Both the position numbers and the translations under genes were made by a program. Shown piece after piece: positions 34,818 to 43,700 of a DNA stretch of 64,000 nucleotides (positions are counted from its first letter, which is position 1; each line of letters starts with the position of its first letter). The stretch covers positions 198,346 through 262,345 of the forward strand of contig NZ_DAXW01000009.1 in assembly GCF_002506585.1 (NCBI RefSeq), given 5' to 3'. This DNA comes from Methanoculleus sp. UBA430. Lineage in GTDB: Archaea > Halobacteriota > Methanomicrobia > Methanomicrobiales > Methanoculleaceae. The notes beneath the pieces are model-generated. The model saw only the letters and a program-made list of their open reading frames with translations. It made no database searches and was not told the origin of the DNA.

Positions 34818-35311
34818 ACTTCTCTATCCGTTGGTGGTGAGAGAGGATATTGATTTGTATCAAGTCCCGGGAGGTCGTACTCCTCATCGGCTCGGTCGAG
34901 GGTGCAGCAGAGCCGAAAATCATCGATCGGGATGCCGGGCACGTTCCCGTAGTAGCCGAGCAGGGTCTCCCAGGGCATGAGGTATGCCTCCTTCGCCCTC
35001 CCTGCGCCGAACCGAAACTCGACGGCAAGGAACCCCCGCCGGCCCGTCTTCCTGATGAAGTCGGTGATCGAGTCGACCTGATGGACATGGTTCTTGTCGG
35101 AGTGAAAGTGCTGGGAGAAGTAGATCTTCTTACCCGATATTGACTTGCACTCGATGGCCAGGTAGTAGCGGGGGTCGAGAGAATCGACCAGGACGTCGAC
35201 ATACTGGGTGTTGAATTTGCTCTGCTTGAGCCGGTAGGCGAACCCCTGTGTCTTCCGGTGAGCGAAGAACCGGTTGAGGCAGGAGGTGATCTCCCGTTCG
35301 AAGTTTGCCAT
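34814..35311 (-). CDS. PD-(D/E)XK nuclease-like protein (Holliday-junction-resolvase-like)
   Basis: The 165-residue protein starts MANFEREITSCLNRFF and has a PD-(D/E)XK core: a Glu in helix 1, VDVLVDS, YLAIECKSISGKKIYFSQHF (ECK as the catalytic pair). This resembles archaeal Hjc-type and related nucleases. The C-terminal 60 residues are less typical. ATG 35311 is chosen over 35338 because the TATA-like TTAAAATAATT (about 35350-35360, minus strand) would start transcription near or past 35338. Its stop overlaps the marker-9 start (ATGA), an unusual pairing. Confidence 0.7.
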   Translation of the reverse strand: MANFEREITSCLNRFFAHRKTQGFAYRLKQSKFNTQYVDVLVDSLDPRYYLAIECKSISGKKIYFSQHFHSDKNHVHQVDSITDFIRKTGRRGFLAVEFRFGAGRAKEAYLMPWETLLGYYGNVPGIPIDDFRLCCTLDRADEEYDLPGLDTNQYPLSPPTDREV

Positions 35312-35388
35312 CCAGTAGAGGGTTGGAAACAGGGCCATAAAAAGAATAGGTAATTATTTTAATATGCTCCCGTAGTACCTTGTAACAT

Positions 35389-35796
35389 ATGGGTAGAATT
35401 GGAATGTTACTGGTCGGCCACGGGAGCAAACTTCCCTACAACAAGGAACTGATCGAGACCACCGCGGGGATCATCGCCGAGCAGACCGACATGTACCTCG
35501 TCAAACCCGGCTTCATGAGCCTGAACACACCGACAGTGGAGGAGCAGCTCAAGGCGTTCCGGAGCGAGGATATCGACATGCTCGTCGTCGTCCCGCTCTT
35601 CCTCGCAAAAGGCGTCCACATCAACCAGGACATCCCCGAGATCCTCGGCCTCCCGGCAGGTGTCCGGAAAGGCGAATTTCAGTTGAACGGGAAGACGGTG
35701 CCGCTCGTCTACGCAAATCCCATCGGCAGCGACCCGCTCCTTGCCGAACTGATGCTGAAGAACGCGTCCGACGCGATCGCCGAACTGAAGCCCTGA
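35389..35796 (+). CDS. cfbA: Sirohydrochlorin nickelochelatase CfbA
   Basis: The 135-residue short CbiX-type chelatase inserts Ni2+ into sirohydrochlorin, the first dedicated step to coenzyme F430; such enzymes can also insert cobalt. The two metal-binding His are present: His11 in LVGHGSKLP and His77 in LAKGVHINQDIP. The length equals archaeal CbiX-S. It heads the cfbA-cfbE-cfbD-cfbB operon; cfbE starts six bases after its stop. Confidence 0.93.
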   Translation: MGRIGMLLVGHGSKLPYNKELIETTAGIIAEQTDMYLVKPGFMSLNTPTVEEQLKAFRSEDIDMLVVVPLFLAKGVHINQDIPEILGLPAGVRKGEFQLNGKTVPLVYANPIGSDPLLAELMLKNASDAIAELKP

Positions 35797-35801
35797 GGAC
35801 G

Positions 35802-36956
35802 ATGCGAGTCCTGGTGCTGGATACCATTCATGGCGGGGCCGACCTCGCCGCGGCACTCCGGGATGCCGGCCACGAGGCAGACGAGGTGGACGTCTACCGC
35901 GGGAAGACCGGCATCTCCCTCGAAGAGGCGCTCGTCCGCACCTACGACCTCGTCACCGCGCCGGTCCACCTCGACCCGGACCATCTCCTCCTCCGGCGGC
36001 ACGGGCCCGCGGTCTCGCACCACGAGGCGGTGAAGTGGGTCCTCGACGAACGGTTGCCGCACCCGTTCATCGAGATCACCGGGGCGAGGGGGAAGACCAC
36101 CACCGCCCACGCCCTCGCAGCGCTGCTGCCGGGGCCGGGGATCCTCCACACATCGACCGGGACATACCGCTACCCGGAGCGGGAACGCCTCTGGAAGAGG
36201 AGCATCACGCCCGCCTCCCTGATAGCGGCAGTCCGCGAGGCGGAACGGATCGGCGGCTGGCTGGTCGCGGAGGAGTCGCTCGGCGTCACCGGCGCCGGAG
36301 ACGTGGCGGTGCTGACCTCACCAGAGGACTACCCGGTCGCGGCGGGGAAGAAACACGCGATCACGGAGAAATGCCGGCTGCTCTCCCGGGCGCGGAGGAT
36401 CGTCCTCCCGGACGGGATCGATCTCCCGGGAGGAGTCATGGCCGATGAGGTCGTCTCCTTCGAGGGAAGGGTCTGCCGGTATGCCGGGTTCGGGGTTGCC
36501 GGCACGTTCACGAACCCCCTCTGCACCCTTGCGGGCTACCGGACGCCGCTCGCGCTTGCGGCGGCGACCGCCTGCCTCCTCGGGATCGATCCTTCTCCCC
36601 TCGGGCGGTTTTCCGCCCTGCCCGGCCGGATGGCGGCCCGGTGGGAGGGGGGTCTCCTGATCCTCGATAACGCGAACAGCGGGACGAATGCGGCGACCAC
36701 TATCGAGGCCGCCCGCTACGCGCGGGAACTTGCCGGCGGCGCTCCCCTGACGCTCGTCATCGGCGAGGAGGCGCGGGCAATCTGCGAGGGGTTCTCGACC
36801 GAGGATATCCGGCGGACGGTGACGGCCGTCGGGCCGACAGCGACCGTCTACGTCGGGGAGGGGCAGGCCGCCACGACGCTTGAGGCGGGCCTCGATGCCG
36901 CCCGGAGGATCACCCCGGCGGGGGCGATCGTCCTCGCGGTAAAGACGTGGAGATAA
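35802..36956 (+). CDS. cfbE: Coenzyme F430 synthase CfbE (Mur-ligase-like)
   Basis: The 384-residue protein catalyses the last step of F430 synthesis, ATP-dependent closure of the carbocyclic ring F of seco-F430. It has the Mur-ligase P-loop EITGARGKTTTAHAL (about residues 89-103), SLGVTGAGDVAVLTS, a KKHAITEK region and a C-terminal ligase domain LLILDNANSGTNAATT. The N-terminal 85 residues precede the P-loop, unlike bacterial Mur enzymes. Position within the cfb operon supports the call. Confidence 0.92.
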   Translation: MRVLVLDTIHGGADLAAALRDAGHEADEVDVYRGKTGISLEEALVRTYDLVTAPVHLDPDHLLLRRHGPAVSHHEAVKWVLDERLPHPFIEITGARGKTTTAHALAALLPGPGILHTSTGTYRYPERERLWKRSITPASLIAAVREAERIGGWLVAEESLGVTGAGDVAVLTSPEDYPVAAGKKHAITEKCRLLSRARRIVLPDGIDLPGGVMADEVVSFEGRVCRYAGFGVAGTFTNPLCTLAGYRTPLALAAATACLLGIDPSPLGRFSALPGRMAARWEGGLLILDNANSGTNAATTIEAARYARELAGGAPLTLVIGEEARAICEGFSTEDIRRTVTAVGPTATVYVGEGQAATTLEAGLDAARRITPAGAIVLAVKTWR

Positions 36957-36958
36957 CC

Positions 36959-38023
36959 ATGGATTACATTCAACCAAGACCGAGTTCAATCGTCGCGGCG
37001 CTGTATACCGCCCGCGACCTGGGGGTGGACGTGGCGATCCTCCACGGCCCGTCGGGCTGCTCGTTCAAGCACGCCCGGCTCCTCGAGGAGGACGGCATGC
37101 GGGTGCTGACGACATCGCTCGCCGACAACGAGTTCATCTTCGGCGGGCACGACCCGCTGATGCGGGTGCTCCGCTACGCGGAGAAGGAGTTCTCACCCCG
37201 GCGGATGGCGGTCGTCGGGACGTGCGTCTCGATGATCATCGGCGAAGACCTCCAGTCCGCGATCCTCGACGCAGGGGTCGCGACGCCCGCGATCGCCGTG
37301 GACATTCACGCCGGGTTCCGCGAGAACATCGACGGGGTGCTCGCGACGCTTGAGCCCGCGGCAGCGGCAGGCTGGATCAGCGCCGGCGAACTGGAACGGC
37401 AGCGCTACCTCCTCGGCAAGGCCAACGAGGTGGAACGGCTCCGCGGGGCGGCATCCCGGACCTACATCGAGCCCTCTCGTGGCGACCTCAAGCACCTCGC
37501 GGCAGAACGTCTGGTGGAACTCGCCGACTCCGGCGCGACGGGCGTTGCCGTCATGAACGCGAAGAAGGAGACCGCGTATATGTTCGCCGACGAACTCATC
37601 GGCCTCCACGACGCCTGCCCGGACGCCGCGGTCACCTACATCGCAAACCTCGAGGACCGGGGCCTCCCGAAGGTCCGGGCAGACGCCGACCGGATCCTCG
37701 CGGGGATGCGAGAGAAAGAAGTCGACCCCGAACTCCTCGGGGCGCTCGACGAGTACGGGGCGAACGGGACCGCGATCGGGGAGCGACTCCGGGAGATCGA
37801 CCCCGACTTCGCCCTCATCGTCGGGGTGCCGCACGCCGTCCCGCCGGAGTATACCGAGGGCATCGAGGTCTTCTCGATCACGAACGGGCCCCGGCAGGTA
37901 GAGCCCCTGCGGGAGATAGGGCACCGGCACGTCATGGTCGAGATCGACCTGCACCCGAAGACCCTCGGGGTCCGGGATATCGTCGAGAGCGAGTTCGGGG
38001 CGGTCCTCCGGAGCATGCGATGA
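36959..38023 (+). CDS. cfbD: Ni-sirohydrochlorin a,c-diamide reductive cyclase subunit CfbD
   Basis: This 354-residue NifD/BchN-like protein forms, with the NifH-like CfbC, the reductive cyclase that makes seco-F430. Cys34 (HGPSGCSF) and Cys89 (VVGTCVSM) are placed like cluster ligands of the family; AVTYIANLEDRG and a C-terminal HRHVMVEIDLHPKT follow. ATG 36959 has GTGGAG six bases upstream; a GTG at 36947 within cfbE would add four residues. Its end overlaps cfbB by four bases. The partner cfbC is not in this window. Confidence 0.92.
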   Translation: MDYIQPRPSSIVAALYTARDLGVDVAILHGPSGCSFKHARLLEEDGMRVLTTSLADNEFIFGGHDPLMRVLRYAEKEFSPRRMAVVGTCVSMIIGEDLQSAILDAGVATPAIAVDIHAGFRENIDGVLATLEPAAAAGWISAGELERQRYLLGKANEVERLRGAASRTYIEPSRGDLKHLAAERLVELADSGATGVAVMNAKKETAYMFADELIGLHDACPDAAVTYIANLEDRGLPKVRADADRILAGMREKEVDPELLGALDEYGANGTAIGERLREIDPDFALIVGVPHAVPPEYTEGIEVFSITNGPRQVEPLREIGHRHVMVEIDLHPKTLGVRDIVESEFGAVLRSMR

Positions 38024-39387
38024 AGTCCTTCCTCATCGCCGGCGACCGCTCCGGGAGCGGGAAGACGAGCATCACGCTCGCGCTCTCGGCCCTCCTCTCG
38101 GCCGACCGGACCGTCCAGACCTTCAAGGTCGGGATGGACTACATCGACCCCTCCTACCTTGCGGGGGTGACGGGCCGGCCCTGCCGGAACCTGGACGGCT
38201 ACGTGATGAGCCCGGGCGAGGTCCGGGCGATCTTTGCGCACGGCTGCCGGGGAGCGGATGTCGCCGTCGTCGAAGGAGTCCGGGGGCTCTTCGAGGGCGC
38301 GGAGGCCCTCACGGATCTCGGGAGCACGGCCGCGATCGCCAAACAGCTCGACCTGCCGGTGGTCCTCGTCATCAACGCCCGGAGCATCACCCGGAGCGCG
38401 GCGGCGATCGTGAAGGGCTTTTTGGCCTTCGACCCGGATGTCGATATCCGGGGGGTCGTCTTGAACAACGTCACCGGGACCCGCCACCAGGAGAAGGCGG
38501 TCCGTGCGATCGAGCACTACTGCGGGATCCCCGTCGTCGGCGCCATCCCCCGGACGGCGGAGATGGAACTCGCCATGCGCCACCTCGGCCTCGTCCCCTA
38601 CCGGGAAGGGCAGGGGCACGGGGAGTTCCTCGCGCGGATCGAGACGGTGAAGCGGATGATCGGGGAGCACGTCGACCTGGATGCCCTGCTCGCCCTCGCG
38701 AAAGAGGCCGAGCCGCCGGCGGAGGAGAATATCATATATGCGGCGGTCGAGCCGGACGTCCGGATCGGCGTCGCGCTCGACGAGGCATTCAACTTCTATT
38801 ACGCCGATCTCTTCGACGTTTTAGCGTCGTGCGGTGCCCGGGTGGTGCCGTTCTCCCCGGTCCACGACCGGCTCCCGGAGGCCGACGGCTACATCCTCGG
38901 CGGCGGCTACCCGGAGCTCTTCGGGCGTGAACTCGCGGCGAACACCGCGATGCGGGAAGGGCTCTTCGAGGCCTCCCGGAACGGCACCCCCATCTACGCG
39001 GAGTGCGGTGGGCTCATCTACCTCACGGAGCGGATGGTCCTCGCCCGGGGGTTTATGGACGCGGACGTGGAGAAGGCCTACGACCTCGCCGGGGTCTTTG
39101 CTGGCGAGACAAGGATGCCGGGGCGGCGGATGCTCGGCTACGTCGTCGGGACGAGCGCGGCAGGAAGCCCCATGGGCGAGGCGGCGTTCAAAGGGCACGA
39201 GTTCCACTACAGCAGCGTCGACCTCGCGCCGGAGACCCGGTTCGCCTACCGGCTCAGCCGGGGGAGCGGGATCCGGGGAGGGTTTGATGGTGCGGTCCGG
39301 GACCGGACGATCGGGAGTTACACGCACCTCCACCCGGTGACGAGCAGAGGGATGCTCGCGCACTTCGTCGGCTCCTGCCGGGACTGA
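38020..39387 (+). CDS. cfbB: Ni-sirohydrochlorin a,c-diamide synthase CfbB
   Basis: The 455-residue CobB/CbiA-type amidotransferase amidates the a and c acetate side chains of Ni-sirohydrochlorin using glutamine and ATP. The N-terminal P-loop is AGDRSGSGKTSITLAL (about 8-22), with FKVGMDYIDPSYL and VRGLFEGAEALTD. The C-terminal glutaminase domain has IYAECGGLIYLTE with the nucleophile Cys, and a late His in GSYTHLHPVTSR. The operon context separates it from cobyrinate synthases of B12 synthesis, which have the same fold. Confidence 0.92.
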   Translation: MKSFLIAGDRSGSGKTSITLALSALLSADRTVQTFKVGMDYIDPSYLAGVTGRPCRNLDGYVMSPGEVRAIFAHGCRGADVAVVEGVRGLFEGAEALTDLGSTAAIAKQLDLPVVLVINARSITRSAAAIVKGFLAFDPDVDIRGVVLNNVTGTRHQEKAVRAIEHYCGIPVVGAIPRTAEMELAMRHLGLVPYREGQGHGEFLARIETVKRMIGEHVDLDALLALAKEAEPPAEENIIYAAVEPDVRIGVALDEAFNFYYADLFDVLASCGARVVPFSPVHDRLPEADGYILGGGYPELFGRELAANTAMREGLFEASRNGTPIYAECGGLIYLTERMVLARGFMDADVEKAYDLAGVFAGETRMPGRRMLGYVVGTSAAGSPMGEAAFKGHEFHYSSVDLAPETRFAYRLSRGSGIRGGFDGAVRDRTIGSYTHLHPVTSRGMLAHFVGSCRD

Positions 39388-39491
39388 GCGGTCCCGGCCC
39401 TCCTCTTCTCTCAGGCGGCGACCGGGGTGCCGGGGCGGTCCGGCAGCATGAAGCGCAAAACATACAAACGAACCGGGCCCATTCTTGTACT

Positions 39492-40361
39492 ATGATCATC
39501 TACCTTGACGGCAGATACGTCCCCGAAGAGGAGGCGAAGGTCTCGGTCTTCGACCACGGTCTCCTCTACGGCGACGGCGTTTTCGAGGGGATACGCGCCT
39601 ACAACGGAAGGGTCTTCCGTCTCGACGAGCACATCGCACGGCTCTACGACTCGGCGAAGGCGATCGACCTCGCCGTCCCGATCGCGAAGGAGGAGATGGC
39701 CGAGGCGATCAAGGAGACCCTGCGGAAGAATAACCTCCGGGACGCCTACATCCGCCCGATCGTGACGAGGGGCAAGGGCGACCTCGGCCTCGACCCCCGG
39801 AAGTGCGCGAAGCCGACCGTCATCGTCATCGCCGTCTCGTGGGGCGCGATGTACGGCGACCTCTACGAGAAGGGCCTCCGGGCGGTCTGCGTCTCGGTCA
39901 GGCGGACCCCGCCGGAGTCGATGCCGCCGAACGTCAAGAGCCTCAATTACCTCAACAACATCCTCGCGAAGATCGAGGCGAACTACCGCGGCGTCGACGA
40001 GGCGATCTTCTTCGACACCAAGGGCTACATCGCCGAGGGCTCCGGGGACAACATCTTCGTCGTCAAGGACGGCGCCATCATCACCCCGCCGACCTTAAAC
40101 AACCTGCGCGGCATCACGCGGGCGGTCGTGCTCGAGATCGCGGAGTCGATGGGCATCACCCTCCTCGAGCGGAACCTGGGCTACTTCGACCTCTACACGG
40201 CCGACGAGGTCTTCGTCACGGGAACGGCGGCGGAAGTCGGGCCGATCCGCGAGATCGACGGCCGGGTCATCGGGAACGGCAAGCCCGGCCCCATCAGCCG
40301 GCAGCTGATGGCGGCCTTCAAGACCGTCACCCAGAAGGAAGGCTCCCCGATCGACGCGTGA
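39492..40361 (+). CDS. ilvE: Branched-chain amino acid aminotransferase
   Basis: This 289-residue class IV PLP enzyme makes leucine, isoleucine and valine from their 2-oxo acids with glutamate. Landmarks are DHGLLYGDGVFEGIRAYNGR, NVKSLNYLNNILAKIEA with the PLP lysine in NVKSL, the EGSGDNIFVV loop and EVFVTGTAAEVGPI. The protein length is typical. It lies 105 bases after cfbB behind an AT-containing gap and may have its own promoter. It is the last core gene before the tRNA and the defence island. Confidence 0.93.
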   Translation: MIIYLDGRYVPEEEAKVSVFDHGLLYGDGVFEGIRAYNGRVFRLDEHIARLYDSAKAIDLAVPIAKEEMAEAIKETLRKNNLRDAYIRPIVTRGKGDLGLDPRKCAKPTVIVIAVSWGAMYGDLYEKGLRAVCVSVRRTPPESMPPNVKSLNYLNNILAKIEANYRGVDEAIFFDTKGYIAEGSGDNIFVVKDGAIITPPTLNNLRGITRAVVLEIAESMGITLLERNLGYFDLYTADEVFVTGTAAEVGPIREIDGRVIGNGKPGPISRQLMAAFKTVTQKEGSPIDA

Positions 40362-40471
40362 GGGAGCCCGGGTCTCCGGGCCGGGAAGTTCCGGTCACCG
40401 GGCGGCCGGCCCATTTTTCCGGCGCAACTTTTTTATCTTGCGGTGTCGAAGTTGTATGGCACACTGTGCAT

Positions 40472-40544
40472 GCTGCTATAGTGTAGAGGCCAATCATGTC
40501 GGCCTTTCACGCCGACGACAGGGGTTCGAATCCCCTTAGCAGCA
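40472..40544 (+). tRNA. tRNA-Glu (anticodon TTC)
   Basis: A full cloverleaf folds: acceptor GCTGCTA (40472-40478) with TAGCAGC (40537-40543), anticodon stem TCGGC/GCCGA around the loop CTTTCAC giving anticodon TTC, and T-arm AGGGGTTCGAATCCCCT. The discriminator is A and no CCA is encoded. An upstream T-rich box (TTTTTTATC near 40430) is a fitting promoter. The defence island begins about 170 bases downstream. Confidence 0.95.
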
Positions 40545-40715
40545 TTTCTGTTCTGAGGTTCAATGCCCTGGAGTTACATCTATGAGTTTGAGCAAAAAGA
40601 CTGCTTTACTCCGTTAAAAACCTCTGGTAAATAGGTAAGGGAGCTCACTGTCTTCTAGGACTATGGGCTCATTACGTTCAGTTTCGGCATTCTGGTCGAC
40701 AGAGCGCTCGATAAG

Positions 40716-43700
40716 TTAGTAATACTGCCGAATGTAGGCGTAGGCCCGATCGAAGAGCTCCTGGTCGGTATGAAGTTTGTACTTGAGCAGAGTACGCCGG
40801 AGCTCCTTCTGCACGAGTCGCTCGCCCTGTGAGGTATGCTGCCAGTCCGGGAAACGTACCTTCCGCACAATCTCGTCGATATCGTTCACGATGCGCTCGA
40901 CGATGATGTGCGTTCCGTTGCTCTTTGCCTCGTTGAAGAGTTCGGTGAGCGCTTCTTTGGCCTGAACGCGTTCTGCCTCCGGATCGACTTCCCGTTCGGC
41001 CTCGACAACATCCCTGGCCACCTCAAGAATCGCTTTCAGGAACTCCAGGCTGGTGATGAAGCCCTGTTCATGGCGTTCCCTGATCTTCTCCAATCGCTCG
41101 CCCAGCGCGATGAATGCCGGGTTGTTCGCATGCTTGCGGAGACGGGCAACGAGTTTGATCTCGATCTCCCGGGCTTTCTTCCCCGGGTTGGTATCATTGA
41201 GGATCTCGTGGAGCACCTGCGCATCCAGCACCAGCGTCTCGACGTCGTCCCGCACCGACTCAACATGGACGTTCTGGTTGATCAGGTCGATCGTCTTCGC
41301 GCCGAGTGCATGCCACAGCAACCTGCCGTGACCGCTTGGCGGCTTCACGGATTCATAGACCTGCGTGAGCCACCTGAAGTCCGTCTCGTACGGGCCGAGC
41401 ACGGGATCGGGGGAGAGTGCTTCCCAGATTGTGCTTAGAACGGAGTATTCCGCTGCGAACCTATCGCGGAGATCGTTGTTGGGCAGGCACTGTTGTGCGG
41501 CCATGAGTCCCTCGAAGGTGCTCACCGATCGGTCCACTCCGGGGAAGAACGCGAGGCATTTCTGAACCTGAAGCGGGAGCGCTTTACGCAGTTCGTCGAT
41601 GTTGGTGATGACCTGCTGCACAACTTTTTCGTCGAAGTCAAGCGCCCCTGCCACGTCGTCGAAGATGCCGATATAGTCCACGATGAGGCCATGAGTCTTT
41701 TTTTGGCCGAATGTGCGGTTTGTCCGGCAAATGGCCTGCAGGAGGTTGTGATCCCTCATCGGCTTGTCGAGATACATCGCCTGCAGGATAGGCGCATCGA
41801 AACCGGTCAGCAGTTTATTGGTGACGATGAGGAACTTCAGCGGGTCCGCCGGGTCGCGGAAGCGGTCAAGCAGTCTCTCTTCTGCGTCTTTATCGCGGGC
41901 GTGGGTCTTCCATTCGGGCGGATCGCCTGCCTGACTGATCATTACGATCGCGCTCGCCTCCGGGTCGATTAGCTCGTCCATCACCTGCTTGTAGAGCACG
42001 CAGCACTCGCGGTCGAAGGTCACCACCTGTGCCTTGAAGCCGTTCGGCTCCACCCTGGCCTGGTAGTGTTTGACGATGTGATTCACCACGGCGCGGACAC
42101 GCTCGGGGTTCTTCACCAGGACGGCCATCTTCGCTGCCCGTTTGGCGAGATCATCGCGGTCCTGTTCGTTTAAGGAGCCGGTGATCTCGTGGTATGCTTC
42201 GTCGATGGCTGCCCTGTCGATCTTCAGCCTTACCTCCGGCGCCTCGAAGTGCAGAGGCAGCGTGGCCCGATCACGGATGGATTCCTGGAACGAGTAGCGG
42301 CTCATGTAGCCCTTCTCGTCTTCATCGGCGCCGAATGCCCAGAACGTGTTCCGGTCGGCACGGTTGATGGGTGTCCCGGTGAGGCCGAAGAGGAATGCGT
42401 TCGGCAGAGCCTCCCGCATCTTACGGCCGAGATCACCCTCCTGCGTGCGGTGCGCCTCGTCCACCATCACGATGATGTTCGAGCGCTCGTTCAACGTTCC
42501 GTCGGCTTCAGCAAACTTGTGAACGGTGGTGATAAGCACTTTCCTGACGTCCTGCGCGAGAAGTGTCTGCAACTCCTGCCGCGTGGCTACGCCCACCATA
42601 TTCGGCACGTCGGCGGCGTTGAAGGTGGCGGTGATCTGGGTGTCGAGGTCGATGCGGTCGACGACGATCATCACCGTGGGGTTGGCGAGTTTTGGGTGCA
42701 AGCGGAGTTTCTGCGCTGCGAAGACCATGAGGAGTGATTTGCCGCTGCCCTGAAAGTGCCAGATGAGTCCTTTCTTCGGATAGCCTTTCACCACGCGATC
42801 CACGATCTGGTTGGCGGTGAAGAACTGCTGGTACCGGGCGATGATTTTGATCCGGCGGTGCTTCTTGTCGGTAGCAAAGAGCGTGTAGTACTGCAGGAGG
42901 TCGAGCACCACCTCCGGCTGGAGCATGCTCTCGACCGCCCGGCGGACATCGGCGAGCCTCCCCTCCGGTTCATTCTCCTCCGTCCGCCATGGCCCCCAGA
43001 GATCGATCGGCATCCTGATCGAGCCGTAACGGTAGGCCTTACCCTCGGTGGCGAAGGAGAAGACGTTCGGCACGAACATGGCCGGCACCTGCTTTTCATA
43101 GATCTCGTTGATCAGGTAGGCGCCGTCGAACCAGGTCACGGCGCTCCGGGTGGGCGTCTTCGCCTCGCCGATGACCAGCGGGAGTCCGTTGACGACGAAG
43201 ACGACGTCGAACCGCTTCTCAACCGAGCCGGCCTGGTAGGTCCACTGGTTGGTGACGACGAGGTGGTTATTGGCCGGGTTCGTTGTGTCGACGAGGCGCA
43301 CGGGAACGTGCTCCCCGTTCTTCCCGAAGGGCATGGTCTTCTCGCCCCGGAGCCAGGCCATGAAGTTCTCGTTTGCCCGCACGAGGCCGTCGGCCTGCAC
43401 GGCGAGGAGAATGGCGCGGAGGTTGTAGATGACCTCGTCTGCCCGGTCGGGCCCGGCAGCGATCTCAGGGTTGAGGCGAATGAGCGCGTCCCGCAGCCAT
43501 GCCTCCACCATCACGTCGCCCCACTGCCGGGGGAGAGCGGCGGCCGGCACGTACTCCCAGTGGGCCGGGCGGAGATCGCCGCTGAGGGACCCGCTCCAGC
43601 CGGGAGGGTTTTCCCGGACGGTCGGGCGGGCGAGAGATCGCTTTCGGGTGACGGTATCGAGGATCATCTGCTCGACGGTGGAGGATTCGGTGAAGGTCAT
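40716..43700 (-). CDS. hsdR: Type I restriction enzyme subunit HsdR
   Basis: The 994-residue restriction subunit translocates and cuts unmethylated DNA with HsdM and HsdS. The N-terminal nuclease has Asp165 (RFDVVFVV) and Glu179-x-Lys181 (VIGEAKTP). The superfamily-2 motor has WHFQGSGKS, VDEAHRTQ, LTGTPIN and the late ICRTNRTFGQ, and a helical C-terminus follows. Its ATG overlaps the stop of the AlbA_2 gene upstream (ATGA). A near copy of its first 20 codons lies at 45131-45286. This is the downstream end of the island, 170 bases from tRNA-Glu. Confidence 0.95.
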   Translation of the reverse strand: MTFTESSTVEQMILDTVTRKRSLARPTVRENPPGWSGSLSGDLRPAHWEYVPAAALPRQWGDVMVEAWLRDALIRLNPEIAAGPDRADEVIYNLRAILLAVQADGLVRANENFMAWLRGEKTMPFGKNGEHVPVRLVDTTNPANNHLVVTNQWTYQAGSVEKRFDVVFVVNGLPLVIGEAKTPTRSAVTWFDGAYLINEIYEKQVPAMFVPNVFSFATEGKAYRYGSIRMPIDLWGPWRTEENEPEGRLADVRRAVESMLQPEVVLDLLQYYTLFATDKKHRRIKIIARYQQFFTANQIVDRVVKGYPKKGLIWHFQGSGKSLLMVFAAQKLRLHPKLANPTVMIVVDRIDLDTQITATFNAADVPNMVGVATRQELQTLLAQDVRKVLITTVHKFAEADGTLNERSNIIVMVDEAHRTQEGDLGRKMREALPNAFLFGLTGTPINRADRNTFWAFGADEDEKGYMSRYSFQESIRDRATLPLHFEAPEVRLKIDRAAIDEAYHEITGSLNEQDRDDLAKRAAKMAVLVKNPERVRAVVNHIVKHYQARVEPNGFKAQVVTFDRECCVLYKQVMDELIDPEASAIVMISQAGDPPEWKTHARDKDAEERLLDRFRDPADPLKFLIVTNKLLTGFDAPILQAMYLDKPMRDHNLLQAICRTNRTFGQKKTHGLIVDYIGIFDDVAGALDFDEKVVQQVITNIDELRKALPLQVQKCLAFFPGVDRSVSTFEGLMAAQQCLPNNDLRDRFAAEYSVLSTIWEALSPDPVLGPYETDFRWLTQVYESVKPPSGHGRLLWHALGAKTIDLINQNVHVESVRDDVETLVLDAQVLHEILNDTNPGKKAREIEIKLVARLRKHANNPAFIALGERLEKIRERHEQGFITSLEFLKAILEVARDVVEAEREVDPEAERVQAKEALTELFNEAKSNGTHIIVERIVNDIDEIVRKVRFPDWQHTSQGERLVQKELRRTLLKYKLHTDQELFDRAYAYIRQYY

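Noticed and set aside
38020..39387. Cobyrinate a,c-diamide synthase of B12 synthesis
   Set aside because: Same fold, but operon membership with cfbA, cfbE and cfbD favours CfbB.
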